A stretch of 17,160 bases of DNA from JAQGMV01 sp050260255 (GTDB taxonomy: Bacteria > Pseudomonadota > Gammaproteobacteria > Burkholderiales > SG8-41): NCBI GenBank assembly GCA_050260255.1, contig JBLNBW010000275.1, positions 1 through 17,160 of the forward strand. The letters are read 5' to 3'. Under the pieces are notes generated by a model. That model was not told the DNA's origin. It ran no database searches and saw nothing but the letters and a program-made list of their open reading frames with translations. Numbering within the stretch: position 1 is the first letter of the stretch; the number at the start of each line of letters is the position of its first letter. This document shows positions 1 to 7,786 of the stretch, one piece after another. A program made the translations under genes and the position numbers.

Positions 1-3
1 CAC

Positions 4-906
4 TCACAGCGTCCACACGACCCCCTGTCGGGAGAGCACCCAGCCGAGGCGCGGCGCGCCGACCACGCCCCATGACTCGGGGAAGGGCGACAGCCACCCG
101 CCGAAGAACATTACCGAGGCGAGCGCGGACACGAGCCACATGTTCGCGTATTCCGCGAGGAAGAACACGGCGAACGTCATGCCGGAGTATTCGACATGGA
201 AGCCCGCGACGATTTCCGACTCGCCTTCCGCCACGTCGAACGGCGCGCGGTTGGTCTCGGCGACACCGGCGATGATGTAGGTGAGCATCAGCGGGAACAG
301 CGGAATCCAGAACCAGTTGAACAGGCCGTAATTGCCCCGCTGGCCGAGTATGATCTCGGACAGATTCAGACTCTGCGATGCCATGAGCACGCCGACCAGT
401 GCAAAGCCCATCGCGATCTCGTACGAGACGATCTGGGCGGCGGAGCGCATGGCGCCGAGGAACGAGTATTTCGAGTTCGAAGCCCAGCCGGCGATGATGA
501 TGCCGTACACGCCCATCGACGTGATGGCCATGATGTAGAGCAGGCCCGCATCGATGTTGGCGAGAACGAGCTTCGGATCGAACGGCACCACGGCCCACGC
601 CGCGAACGCAGGCGCGATCGCCATGATCGGCGCGATCACGAACAACATTTTGTTCGAGCCGCTCGGAATGACGATTTCTTTCGTCAGAAGCTTCACGCCA
701 TCGGCGATGGGCTGCAGCAGGCCGAGCGGTCCGACGCGGTTGGGCCCGATGCGAACCTGGCTCCAGCCTATGAACTTACGCTCCCACAGCGTGAGGTACG
801 CGACCGCCACCAGCAACGGCACCACGATCGCGACGATCTTCGCGAGCGTCCACACCGCCGGCCATGCCGGTCCGAAAAACTGCTCGAGCGTACCGAGAAA
901 TTCCAT
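4..906 (-). CDS. nuoH: NADH-quinone oxidoreductase subunit H (NuoH), C-terminally truncated
   Basis: NuoH is the complex I membrane subunit (ND1 homologue) that forms part of the quinone-binding chamber against NuoB and NuoD. The family is recognised from ERKFIG (about residues 42-47), GPNRVGP (54-60), LLQPIADGVKL (63-73) and the acidic quinone-site loop AETNRAPFDVAEGESE (216-231). Several hydrophobic helices span residues 18-270. The ATG start follows the nuoG stop after 3 bases. The product is 300 residues, whereas the family usually has about 335-355. After GAP (283-285) the sequence runs straight into RLGWVLSRQGVVWTL and a TGA at 6-4. The conserved tail with the RATFPRYRYDQIM-type segment and last helix is absent. 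RLGW followed by VL and VVW resembles the family's RLGWKV...VW end, so an internal deletion is possible; a nonsense or frameshift change is the alternative. Family assignment is certain; integrity is doubtful. Confidence 0.93.
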   Translation of the reverse strand: MEFLGTLEQFFGPAWPAVWTLAKIVAIVVPLLVAVAYLTLWERKFIGWSQVRIGPNRVGPLGLLQPIADGVKLLTKEIVIPSGSNKMLFVIAPIMAIAPAFAAWAVVPFDPKLVLANIDAGLLYIMAITSMGVYGIIIAGWASNSKYSFLGAMRSAAQIVSYEIAMGFALVGVLMASQSLNLSEIILGQRGNYGLFNWFWIPLFPLMLTYIIAGVAETNRAPFDVAEGESEIVAGFHVEYSGMTFAVFFLAEYANMWLVSALASVMFFGGWLSPFPESWGVVGAPRLGWVLSRQGVVWTL

Positions 907-909
907 GGG

Positions 910-3273
910 TTACACCGCCACTTTTTGTTCTGCCGCCACGCGTTCGGCGCTCACCGCGCCGAACATCGGTCCCAGGTCGGCCGTTTCCGCACGCGCTGCC
1001 GCGAGGCGTATGCAGTTCGCCGGCACTCGGTCGTCGACACCGTACGGCACCACTGCGGCGCCGCTGCCCTGCTTCACCCGCAGGAAATCGCCGTCACGCA
1101 AGCCGAGCGTCTGCGCCGTCGCGCGGTTCACCCATGCGACAGGCGGCGCGGCGTCGCGCGTCTTCTGCAGCGGCGGAGAGCGGCGCACGATGGCATCGGC
1201 GGCATAGATCGGCACTTCGCCGATGCGCTCGAGTGCTGTGGCTGCCGCAGCAGGCGCGGCGGCTGCGACACTGGTGCGATTGTTCAACTGGACGGCGATG
1301 TTGCCGTCACCAAGCGCTTCGCGCTTCACGTCTTCCGCGCTGTCCTGCTCGAAGCCCGGAAGTTCCAGAAGATTGCCGAGCACGCGCAGAACTTTCCACG
1401 CCGGACGCGTTTCGCCGAGCGGCTGCACGACACCGTTGAAGCTTTGTACGGTGCCTTCAGTATTGATGAACGTCCCTGCGGTTTCCGTGAACGGACCAAT
1501 CGGCAGCAGCACGTTGGCATAGTCGACAGCCTTGTGCTGATATGCGGAGAACGCCACGACGAGTTGCGCCTGCTCGAGCGCGGCCGCGGCTTGCTGCGGA
1601 TCGTACGTGTCGAGTTCGGCCTCGACGCCGAGCAGCAGGTATGCCTTGAGCGCGCCCTCTGCGCTCAGCATCTGAGCGGCATTCTTGCCGGCAACGGCGC
1701 CGAACGGCACGGCATTCGCAATGTAACCGCCGACGCTGTTCGCCGCCTCGCCGAGGAAGCCCAGGCGCGCGCCCGTGATGTCGGCCAGGCATTGTGCAAG
1801 GGCATGCAGTTGCGCCGCCTGCGGATGATGTTGTGCGAGATTGCCGAGGAACACGGCGACTTTCTCTCCGCCCACGAGGCTGCCTGCCAGCGCCCGCGCC
1901 GCGTCGCCCACATTCGCGCCGCTCGCGGCTTGCGGCACCGCGACGTTCTTAGCCTCCGCCGCGGCCTTCACCACTTGGGCCAGCGCATCGGCGAGCGCCG
2001 AGGGACGCACGATGACCTTGTGCGCGACCGGCATCAGCAAATCATCGTCCACCGGATTGATGAACGACACGTGCGTGCCGCGCTTCGCAGCCTGACGCAG
2101 GCGATGTGCCAGCAGCGGATGATCCTTGCGCAGCGTGCTGCCGATGACGACGACGCGGTCGTTCTGTCCTACCTCCGCGATCTTCATGCCGAGCCACGGC
2201 GCACCGGCGAGCTTGCCGTCGGCGCTGAAATCCGACTGGCGCAGCCGGAAATCGACGTTGCCGGATCCCAGGCCGCGCATGAGTTTCTGGAGCAGATACA
2301 GCTCTTCGACGGTTTGATGCGGGGTCGCGAGCGCGCCTATCGACTGCGGTCCGTGCTCATCGCGTATGCGCTTCATCTCCCCGGCGACGAAGTCGAGCGC
2401 CTGTTGCCATTCGACTTCGCGCCACGTACCGTCCTTCTTGAGCATGGGACGGGCAAGGCGCTGCTCGGAGTTGAGCCCCTCGTACGAGAAGCGGTCCTTG
2501 TCCGACAGCCAGCATTCGTTGATGGCCTCGTTTTCGCGAGGCAGCACCCGCATGACGCGGTTCTGCTTCACCTGAACCACGAGGTTGGCGCCCAGACCGT
2601 CATGCGGGCTCACCGATAGCTTGCGCGTGAGCTCCCACGGCCGCGCGCTGTAGCGAAACGGCTTCGAGGTAAGCGCACCGACCGGGCAGAGATCGATGAC
2701 GTTGCCCGAGATCTCGGAGTCGACGGTCTTGCCGACGAAGGTGATGATTTCCGAGTGCTCGCCGCGCCCTATCATGCCGAGTTCCATGATGCCGGCGATT
2801 TCCTGGCCGAAGCGCACGCAGCGCGTGCAGTGTATGCACCGCGTCATGTCGCTCGCGATGAGCGGACCGAACTGCTTGTTTACGACGACGCGCTTGTCTT
2901 CTTCATAGCGCGAATTGCTTGCGCCATAGCCGACGGCGAGGTCCTGCAGCTGGCATTCGCCGCCCTGGTCGCAGATCGGGCAGTCGAGCGGATGATTGAT
3001 GAGCAGAAACTCCATCACGCCCTTCTGCGCGGTGACGGCCGCATCCGAATGCGTCCACACCTTCATGCCGTTGGTGGCCGGCGTCGCACATGCCGGCAGC
3101 GGCTTGGGCGCCTTCTCCACCTGCACGAGGCACATGCGGCAGTTGGCCGCGATGGACAGCTTTTTGTGATAGCAGAAGTGCGGAATGAAAAGACCCAGCT
3201 TTCCGGCGGCATCCATCACGGTGCTGCCTTCGGGCACTTCCACTTTCTTGCCGTCGATTTCGAGTTCTAGCAT
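910..3273 (-). CDS. nuoG: NADH-quinone oxidoreductase subunit G (NuoG)
   Basis: NuoG is the large iron-sulfur subunit of the peripheral arm of complex I and passes electrons from NuoF towards NuoI and NuoB. From this start it has 787 residues. The N-terminal ferredoxin-like domain has C34, C45, C48 and C62 for a 2Fe-2S cluster. H94, C98, C101 and C107 form the His/Cys-ligated 4Fe-4S site, and C146, C149, C152 and C196 another 4Fe-4S site. A molybdopterin-oxidoreductase-like domain follows from about residue 220. The region around SVSPHDGLGAN (220-229) has no CxxCxxxC, so the N7 cluster found in E. coli is absent, as expected in betaproteobacteria. A longer open frame extends upstream to 3378, but the extra 35 residues overlap nuoF out of frame and lack homology. 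The ATG at 3273 begins MLELEIDGKKVEVPEG, the usual start, one base after the nuoF stop. No strong Shine-Dalgarno site is visible, so translational coupling is likely. Confidence 0.96.
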   Translation of the reverse strand: MLELEIDGKKVEVPEGSTVMDAAGKLGLFIPHFCYHKKLSIAANCRMCLVQVEKAPKPLPACATPATNGMKVWTHSDAAVTAQKGVMEFLLINHPLDCPICDQGGECQLQDLAVGYGASNSRYEEDKRVVVNKQFGPLIASDMTRCIHCTRCVRFGQEIAGIMELGMIGRGEHSEIITFVGKTVDSEISGNVIDLCPVGALTSKPFRYSARPWELTRKLSVSPHDGLGANLVVQVKQNRVMRVLPRENEAINECWLSDKDRFSYEGLNSEQRLARPMLKKDGTWREVEWQQALDFVAGEMKRIRDEHGPQSIGALATPHQTVEELYLLQKLMRGLGSGNVDFRLRQSDFSADGKLAGAPWLGMKIAEVGQNDRVVVIGSTLRKDHPLLAHRLRQAAKRGTHVSFINPVDDDLLMPVAHKVIVRPSALADALAQVVKAAAEAKNVAVPQAASGANVGDAARALAGSLVGGEKVAVFLGNLAQHHPQAAQLHALAQCLADITGARLGFLGEAANSVGGYIANAVPFGAVAGKNAAQMLSAEGALKAYLLLGVEAELDTYDPQQAAAALEQAQLVVAFSAYQHKAVDYANVLLPIGPFTETAGTFINTEGTVQSFNGVVQPLGETRPAWKVLRVLGNLLELPGFEQDSAEDVKREALGDGNIAVQLNNRTSVAAAAPAAAATALERIGEVPIYAADAIVRRSPPLQKTRDAAPPVAWVNRATAQTLGLRDGDFLRVKQGSGAAVVPYGVDDRVPANCIRLAAARAETADLGPMFGAVSAERVAAEQKVAV

Positions 3274-3274
3274 G

Positions 3275-4588
3275 TCAGATGTACGCCGGGACCAGGCATT
3301 TCTTGTGGTCGATGTGGTACTGGAATTCGTCGCGGAAGTGCTTGATGAACGCGCGCACCGGCATCGCAGCGGCGTCACCGAGCGCGCAGATGGTGCGGCC
3401 CTGAATGTTGTCCGCGACGTTGTTGAGCAGGTCCAGATCCTCGGGCCTGCCCTTGCCGTGTTCGATGCGGTCTACCATGCGGTAGAGCCAGCCGGTGCCC
3501 TCACGGCACGGCGTGCACTGGCCGCACGATTCCTCGTAGTAGAAATAGGACAAGCGCAGCAGGCAGCGCACCATGCAGCGCGTCTCGTCCATGACGATCA
3601 CCGCGCCGGAACCGAGCATGGAACCCGCCTTGGCGATCGAGTCGTAATCCATGTCGGTCCTCATCATGATATCGGCCGGCAGCACGGGCATCGAAGAGCC
3701 GCCGGGTATGACGGCTTTCAACTTCTTGCCGCCGCGCATGCCGCCCGCCATGTCGAGCAGCTTCGCGAACGGAGTGCCGAGACGGACTTCGTAATTGCCC
3801 GGGCGCGCCACATCGCCCGATACGGAGAAAACCTTGGTGCCGCCGTTGTTCGGCTTGCCGAGATTCAGGAACGCTTCCCCGCCGTTGAGGATGATCCACG
3901 GCACCGCGGCAAACGTTTCGGTGTTGTTGATGGTTGTGGGCTTGCCGTAGAGACCGAAGCTCGCCGGAAACGGCGGCTTGAAGCGCGGCTGACCTTTCTT
4001 GCCCTCCAGCGATTCCAGCAGCGCCGTCTCTTCACCACAGATGTACGCGCCATAGCCGTGATGCGCGTACAGATCGAAGCTGAAATCCGAGCCGAGAATC
4101 TTCTCGCCGAGGTAACCTGCCGCGCGCGCTTCCGCGAGCGCTTCCTCGAAGCGCTCGAACACTTCCCAGATCTCGCCGTGGATGTAGTTGTAGCCGACCC
4201 GCGTTCCCATCGCATAAGCGGCGATCGCCATGCCCTCTATGACCTGGTGCGGGTTGTAGCGCAGGATGTCACGATCTTTGAACGTGCCCGGCTCGCCCTC
4301 GTCCGAATTGCACACGAGATACTTCACGCCGGTATAGCCCTTCGGCATGAAGCTCCACTTGAGTCCGGCAGGAAAGCCGGCGCCGCCGCGGCCGCGCAGA
4401 GCCGATTTCTTCACTTCCGCTACGACCTGATCCGGCGCGATCTTTTCGTTCAGGATCTTGCGCAGCGCCTGATAACCGCCGCGCGCTTCGTAGTCCTTGA
4501 GGCGCCAGTTGAGCCCGTTCAGGCCCTTCATGAGTATCGCGTCAGGGCCGAAGATCTCGCCGGCGAATGGAGGTACGGGCAATCCCAT
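3275..4588 (-). CDS. nuoF: NADH-quinone oxidoreductase subunit F (NuoF), NADH/FMN-binding
   Basis: NuoF (437 residues) binds NADH and FMN and is the electron entry point of complex I; its N3 4Fe-4S cluster takes electrons from FMN. The glycine-rich GRGGAGFPAG (66-75) and GAYICGEETAL (180-190) belong to the nucleotide and FMN sites. The N3 ligands are visible as CGQCTPC (C355, C358, C361) and C401. The start was chosen at the ATG (4588) giving MGLPVPPFAGEIFG. It overlaps the nuoE stop as TAATG, with an AAGGA about 10 bases upstream. A longer open frame to 4804 only shadows nuoE. The stop lies one base before the nuoG start. Length and motifs are normal for the family. Confidence 0.97.
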   Translation of the reverse strand: MGLPVPPFAGEIFGPDAILMKGLNGLNWRLKDYEARGGYQALRKILNEKIAPDQVVAEVKKSALRGRGGAGFPAGLKWSFMPKGYTGVKYLVCNSDEGEPGTFKDRDILRYNPHQVIEGMAIAAYAMGTRVGYNYIHGEIWEVFERFEEALAEARAAGYLGEKILGSDFSFDLYAHHGYGAYICGEETALLESLEGKKGQPRFKPPFPASFGLYGKPTTINNTETFAAVPWIILNGGEAFLNLGKPNNGGTKVFSVSGDVARPGNYEVRLGTPFAKLLDMAGGMRGGKKLKAVIPGGSSMPVLPADIMMRTDMDYDSIAKAGSMLGSGAVIVMDETRCMVRCLLRLSYFYYEESCGQCTPCREGTGWLYRMVDRIEHGKGRPEDLDLLNNVADNIQGRTICALGDAAAMPVRAFIKHFRDEFQYHIDHKKCLVPAYI

Positions 4589-5076
4589 TACTTCAGGTCC
4601 TTGAGCAGCGCGTCCAGACGCTCGGGCGTCATCGCGCAAAGCATGCGTTTGTTGTTGTGCAGGAGCACCGGTGCGTCGCCGCATGCACCCATGCACTCGG
4701 CTTCCTTCAGCGTCACCGCGCCGTCGGGCGTCGTCTCTCCGAAGCCGATGCCGAGTTTCTTCTTGAGGTGCTCGGCGGCGCTCGTGGCGCCCTGCAGCGC
4801 GCACGGCAGATTGGTGCAGATGGATAGCTTGTGGCGCCCGACCGGCTTGAGGTCGTACATCGTATAGAACGAGGCCACCTCATACACCGCGATCGGGGGC
4901 ATGCCGAGATAGCGCGCGACGAAGTCCATGGTCTCGGTGGAGAGCCATCCTTTTTCGCCCTGCGCAATGGCAAGCGCAGCCATCACTGCGGATTGCTTCT
5001 GGTCCGGAGGGTATTTCGCGATGGCGGCATCGATCTTCGCCAGCGCTTCTGGAGAAAGAACCATCGGCGCATTCAT
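4588..5076 (-). CDS. nuoE: NADH-quinone oxidoreductase subunit E (NuoE), 2Fe-2S
   Basis: NuoE (162 residues) is the thioredoxin-fold subunit of the NADH dehydrogenase module of complex I and carries the N1a 2Fe-2S cluster next to NuoF. The four ligands are C87 and C92 (SICTNLPC) and C128 and C132 (ECMGAC), the normal CxxxxC...CxxxC spacing. A helical N-terminal region with QGEKGWLS (39-46) and YEVASFYTMY (65-74) is also typical. The ATG overlaps the nuoD stop by four bases (ATGA), and a GGGGAG lies 8 bases upstream. The stop overlaps the nuoF start (TAATG). Both junctions suggest translational coupling and balanced synthesis of D, E and F. Confidence 0.97.
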   Translation of the reverse strand: MNAPMVLSPEALAKIDAAIAKYPPDQKQSAVMAALAIAQGEKGWLSTETMDFVARYLGMPPIAVYEVASFYTMYDLKPVGRHKLSICTNLPCALQGATSAAEHLKKKLGIGFGETTPDGAVTLKEAECMGACGDAPVLLHNNKRMLCAMTPERLDALLKDLK

Positions 5077-6326
5077 CGATCGATCTCCCCGAACACGATT
5101 TCCAGCGTCCCCAGAATGGCGACCGCATCGGCCAGCATGTGTCCTCGCGACATCTCGTCCATGGCGGCGAGGTGCGCGAAGCCCGGAGCGCGCAGCTTCA
5201 GGCGATACGGCTTGTTCGCGCCGTCGGACACGAGATACACGCCGAACTCGCCTTTAGGATGCTCGATCGCAGCGTAGGTCTCGCCTTCCGGCACGTGCAT
5301 GCCTTCGGTGAAGAGCTTGAAATGGTGGATCAGCTCTTCCATGTTCGCCTTCATCTCGACGCGGGAAGGCGGGGCGATCTTGTGGTTGTCCACCATGACC
5401 GGCCCCGGATTGTTGCGCAGCCACTCTATGCATTGCTTGATGATGCGGTTGGACTGGCGCAGCTCTTCGATGCGCACGAGATACCGGTCGTAGCAGTCCC
5501 CGTTCACGCCGATCGGCACGTCGAACTCCATGCGGTCGTACACCGCATACGGCTGCTTCTTGCGCAGATCCCACGCGATGCCCGAGCCGCGCAGCATGGG
5601 TCCGGTGAAACCCAGTGCAAGCGCGCGTTCCGGTGAAACGACGCCTATGCCCACCGTCCGCTGCTTCCAGATGCGGTTCTCGGTAAGCAGGGTCTCGTAC
5701 TCGTCCACACGCTTGGGGAAGCGCTCGCAGAAGTCCTCGACGAAATCCAGCAGCGAGCCGCTGCGCGCGCGATTCATCTCGCGGATCGCGCGCTCGTTGT
5801 GAATCTTCGTCGCGGTATATTTCGGCATGCTGTCCGGCAGATCGCGATACACGCCGCCGGGACGATAGTACGCCGCGTGCATCCGCGCACCGGACACCGC
5901 TTCGTACACGTCCATGAGGTCCTCGCGCTCGCGGAAGCAATAGAGAAAAACCGTCATCGCTCCCAGGTCGAGGGCATGCGCCCCCAGCATGAACAGATGC
6001 GAAAGCACCCGCGTGATCTCATCGAACATCACGCGGATGTATTGCGCACGTATCGGCACCTCGATCCCGAGCAGCCTCTCCACGGCGAGCACGTAAGCGT
6101 GCTCGTTGCACATCATGGTGGTGTAGTCGAGCCGGTCCATGTATGGCAGCGCCTGCACGAACGTGCGGTGCTCGGCGAGCTTCTCGGTAGCGCGATGCAG
6201 GAGCCCGATATGCGGATCGGCCCGCTGGATCACCTCGCCGTCGAGCTCGAGGACGAGGCGCAACACGCCGTGAGCAGCCGGATGCTGCGGGCCAAAGTTG
6301 ATCGTGTAGTTGCGGATCTCAGCCAT
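5073..6326 (-). CDS. nuoD: NADH-quinone oxidoreductase subunit D (NuoD)
   Basis: NuoD (417 residues) is the 49-kDa-type subunit, related to the large subunit of NiFe hydrogenases but without the metal site. With NuoB and NuoH it forms the quinone-reduction site near cluster N2. The N-terminus has FGPQHPAAHGVLRL (11-24), whose histidines line the quinone pocket in the family, then DPHIGLLHR (37-45) and PYMDRLDY (61-68). The C-terminus ends in the usual GEFGVYLVSDG...RAPGFAHL and the terminal EIVFGEIDR. NuoC and NuoD are separate here, unlike the NuoCD fusion of E. coli. A 35-base gap separates it from nuoC, and only a weak ribosome binding site is visible. Its stop overlaps the nuoE start. Confidence 0.97.
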   Translation of the reverse strand: MAEIRNYTINFGPQHPAAHGVLRLVLELDGEVIQRADPHIGLLHRATEKLAEHRTFVQALPYMDRLDYTTMMCNEHAYVLAVERLLGIEVPIRAQYIRVMFDEITRVLSHLFMLGAHALDLGAMTVFLYCFREREDLMDVYEAVSGARMHAAYYRPGGVYRDLPDSMPKYTATKIHNERAIREMNRARSGSLLDFVEDFCERFPKRVDEYETLLTENRIWKQRTVGIGVVSPERALALGFTGPMLRGSGIAWDLRKKQPYAVYDRMEFDVPIGVNGDCYDRYLVRIEELRQSNRIIKQCIEWLRNNPGPVMVDNHKIAPPSRVEMKANMEELIHHFKLFTEGMHVPEGETYAAIEHPKGEFGVYLVSDGANKPYRLKLRAPGFAHLAAMDEMSRGHMLADAVAILGTLEIVFGEIDR

Positions 6327-6361
6327 GTTGGGGATCGGTCTTCAAGCGGCTCGCGCTGCTT

Positions 6362-7039
6362 TCAGCCTTTCTTGATTCCTTCGCTGTCTGCGTAGTTTTC
6401 TTCGCGCACGATGCGCGGCGTTACTTCGCGCGGTTCTATCGTGACCGGTTGGTAGATCACGCGCCGCTGATCGGGGTCGTAACGCATCTCCACGTTGCCG
6501 GAGATCGGGAAGTCCTTGCGGAATGGGTTACCGATGAACCCATAGTCGGTAAGGATCCGGCGCAGGTCCGGATGCCCGGTGAAGACGATGCCGTAGAGAT
6601 CGAACGCTTCGCGCTCGAACCAGTTCGCCGAAGGCCAGACGCCAACCACCGAATCCACCATGGGCATGCTGTCGTCGGCGGTGTAGACCCGCATCCGCAC
6701 GCGCCAATTGTGCGTGACGCTGAGGAGGTGATACACCACCGCGAAGCGCGAAGGATGCTCCACGGACTCGGGACCGGCCACGCGCACATCGAGCTCGCGC
6801 ATGCGCGCCATGCGCTCCTCGCTGGTACCACCGATGCCGTACGCGAGGTAATCGATGCCGCACAGGTCCATCAACTGCTCGAAGCGAAGCTCGGGCGCGT
6901 CGCGCAGCTTGGTCGCCACTGACAAGAGATCGTCCGGCCGCACCACGATGGTGATCTCGTTACCCGCCGTAGCGGAAACGATCTTATCGCCCAGGGCGGC
7001 AGTGAGCGCCTCGTTGAGTCGTTCGAGTTTGGTCGCCAT
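6362..7039 (-). CDS. nuoC: NADH-quinone oxidoreductase subunit C (NuoC)
   Basis: NuoC (225 residues) is the 30-kDa-type structural subunit of the complex I peripheral arm; it binds NuoD and carries no cofactor. It is recognised from NWFEREAFDLYGIVF (139-153), the HPDLRRILTDYGF stretch (156-168) and FRKDFP (173-178), followed by a tail rich in PREV. The ATG shares one base with the nuoB stop (TGATG), and there is no separate Shine-Dalgarno site, so reinitiation after nuoB is likely. Length is normal for an unfused NuoC. Downstream, the longest gap in the nuoB-nuoH block (35 bases) precedes nuoD. Confidence 0.96.
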   Translation of the reverse strand: MATKLERLNEALTAALGDKIVSATAGNEITIVVRPDDLLSVATKLRDAPELRFEQLMDLCGIDYLAYGIGGTSEERMARMRELDVRVAGPESVEHPSRFAVVYHLLSVTHNWRVRMRVYTADDSMPMVDSVVGVWPSANWFEREAFDLYGIVFTGHPDLRRILTDYGFIGNPFRKDFPISGNVEMRYDPDQRRVIYQPVTIEPREVTPRIVREENYADSEGIKKG

Positions 7040-7518
7040 CAGCGCGCTATCGTGTTGTTGCGTTTGATCTTGTTCTGCAGCTGGATGATGCCGTACAGCA
7101 GCGCTTCAGCCGTCGGCGGGCAGCCCGGCACGTAGACGTCCACCGGCACGATGCGGTCGCAGCCCCGCACCACCGAATATGAGTAATGGTAGTAACCGCC
7201 GCCGTTCGCGCAGCTGCCCATGGAGATCACCCAGCGCGGCTCGGCCATCTGGTCGTACACCTTGCGCAGCGCCGGCGCCATTTTGTTGCACAGGGTACCG
7301 GCGACGATCATGACGTCCGACTGCCGCGGGCTCGGGCGGAACACGATGCCGAAGCGGTCCATGTCGTAGCGCGATGCCGCAGCGTGCATCATCTCGATCG
7401 CGCAGCACGCCAGACCGAAAGTCATCGGCCACAGCGAGCCGGTGCGCGTCCAGTTGATCAGCGCATCGGCCGTCGTGGTGATGAAGCCTTTGTCGTTCAG
7501 ATTTTCAGGAGCACCCAT
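7039..7518 (-). CDS. nuoB: NADH-quinone oxidoreductase subunit B (NuoB), N2 cluster subunit
   Basis: NuoB (159 residues) holds the terminal N2 4Fe-4S cluster that reduces quinone. All four ligands are present: the adjacent pair C38-C39 (GLACCAIEMMH), C103 (GSCANGGGYYHYSYS) and C133 (VPGCPPTAEAL). The family-typical RPSPRQSDVMIVAGTL follows the first pair. The ATG is preceded by AAGGA eight bases upstream, a clear ribosome binding site. This gene therefore initiates independently, which makes sense because a 268-base gap with two long repeats separates it from nuoA. The N-terminal ten residues (MGAPENLNDK) are variable in the family. Confidence 0.97.
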   Translation of the reverse strand: MGAPENLNDKGFITTTADALINWTRTGSLWPMTFGLACCAIEMMHAAASRYDMDRFGIVFRPSPRQSDVMIVAGTLCNKMAPALRKVYDQMAEPRWVISMGSCANGGGYYHYSYSVVRGCDRIVPVDVYVPGCPPTAEALLYGIIQLQNKIKRNNTIAR

Positions 7519-7608
7519 GTGTATATTCCTTACCGCATCGCACCGTGAGGCTGTGCCCGGCGCCTAGGCCCGGCAATCTCACTATTTCGATTGGACGGTG
7601 TGCCGCCT

Positions 7609-7672
7609 CACGATGCTCGTCCGGTCGCATCCCCGAATAAAGCTCGGGGCCCCTGCTCCGCGGCTCGCATCG
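7609..7672. repeat. 64-bp palindromic repeat, copy 1 (nuoB-proximal)
   Basis: This is identical over 64 bases to 7723-7786 (offset 114), and the match ends sharply on both sides. It contains the hairpin CCCCGA-7-TCGGGG (7631-7649). Near its ends lie the inverted hexamers CGATGC and GCATCG (7611-7616 and 7667-7672). The element is non-coding; open frames through it are shadows. It resembles REP-like intergenic palindromes, but the family was not identified. Confidence 0.95.
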
Positions 7673-7722
7673 ACGCCTCATTCGGCGACGTCGAGAAAGA
7701 CGCGGCATTTGCCTCGGCGTCC

Positions 7723-7786
7723 CACGATGCTCGTCCGGTCGCATCCCCGAATAAAGCTCGGGGCCCCTGCTCCGCGGCTCGCATCG
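7723..7786. repeat. 64-bp palindromic repeat, copy 2 (abuts nuoA stop)
   Basis: This is the second perfect copy, in the same orientation as copy 1. Its last base (7786) touches the first base of the nuoA TAA stop codon (7787-7789), so the element begins exactly where nuoA ends. It has the same internal hairpin (7745-7763) and end hexamers as copy 1. A 50-base spacer (7673-7722) separates the copies. Confidence 0.95.

Noticed and set aside
196..2619. 807-residue plus-strand open frame opposite nuoH and nuoG
   Set aside because: It is antisense to two clearly conserved genes, has an Arg/His-rich composition typical of GC-rich shadow frames, and shows no recognisable domain.
2700..3273. Loss of a NuoG iron-sulfur cluster (no N7 motif)
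   Set aside because: Absence of the N7 cysteines is normal in betaproteobacteria and mitochondria; all other cluster ligands are present.
3274..3378. 35-residue N-terminal extension of NuoG
   Set aside because: It overlaps the nuoF C-terminus out of frame, is Ser/Thr/Arg-rich and unlike any NuoG; ATG 3273 gives the standard N-terminus.
3185..4867. 560-residue plus-strand open frame opposite nuoF and nuoE
   Set aside because: It mirrors the codon structure of nuoF, with low-complexity Arg/Ala/His content, no ribosome binding site and no family resemblance.
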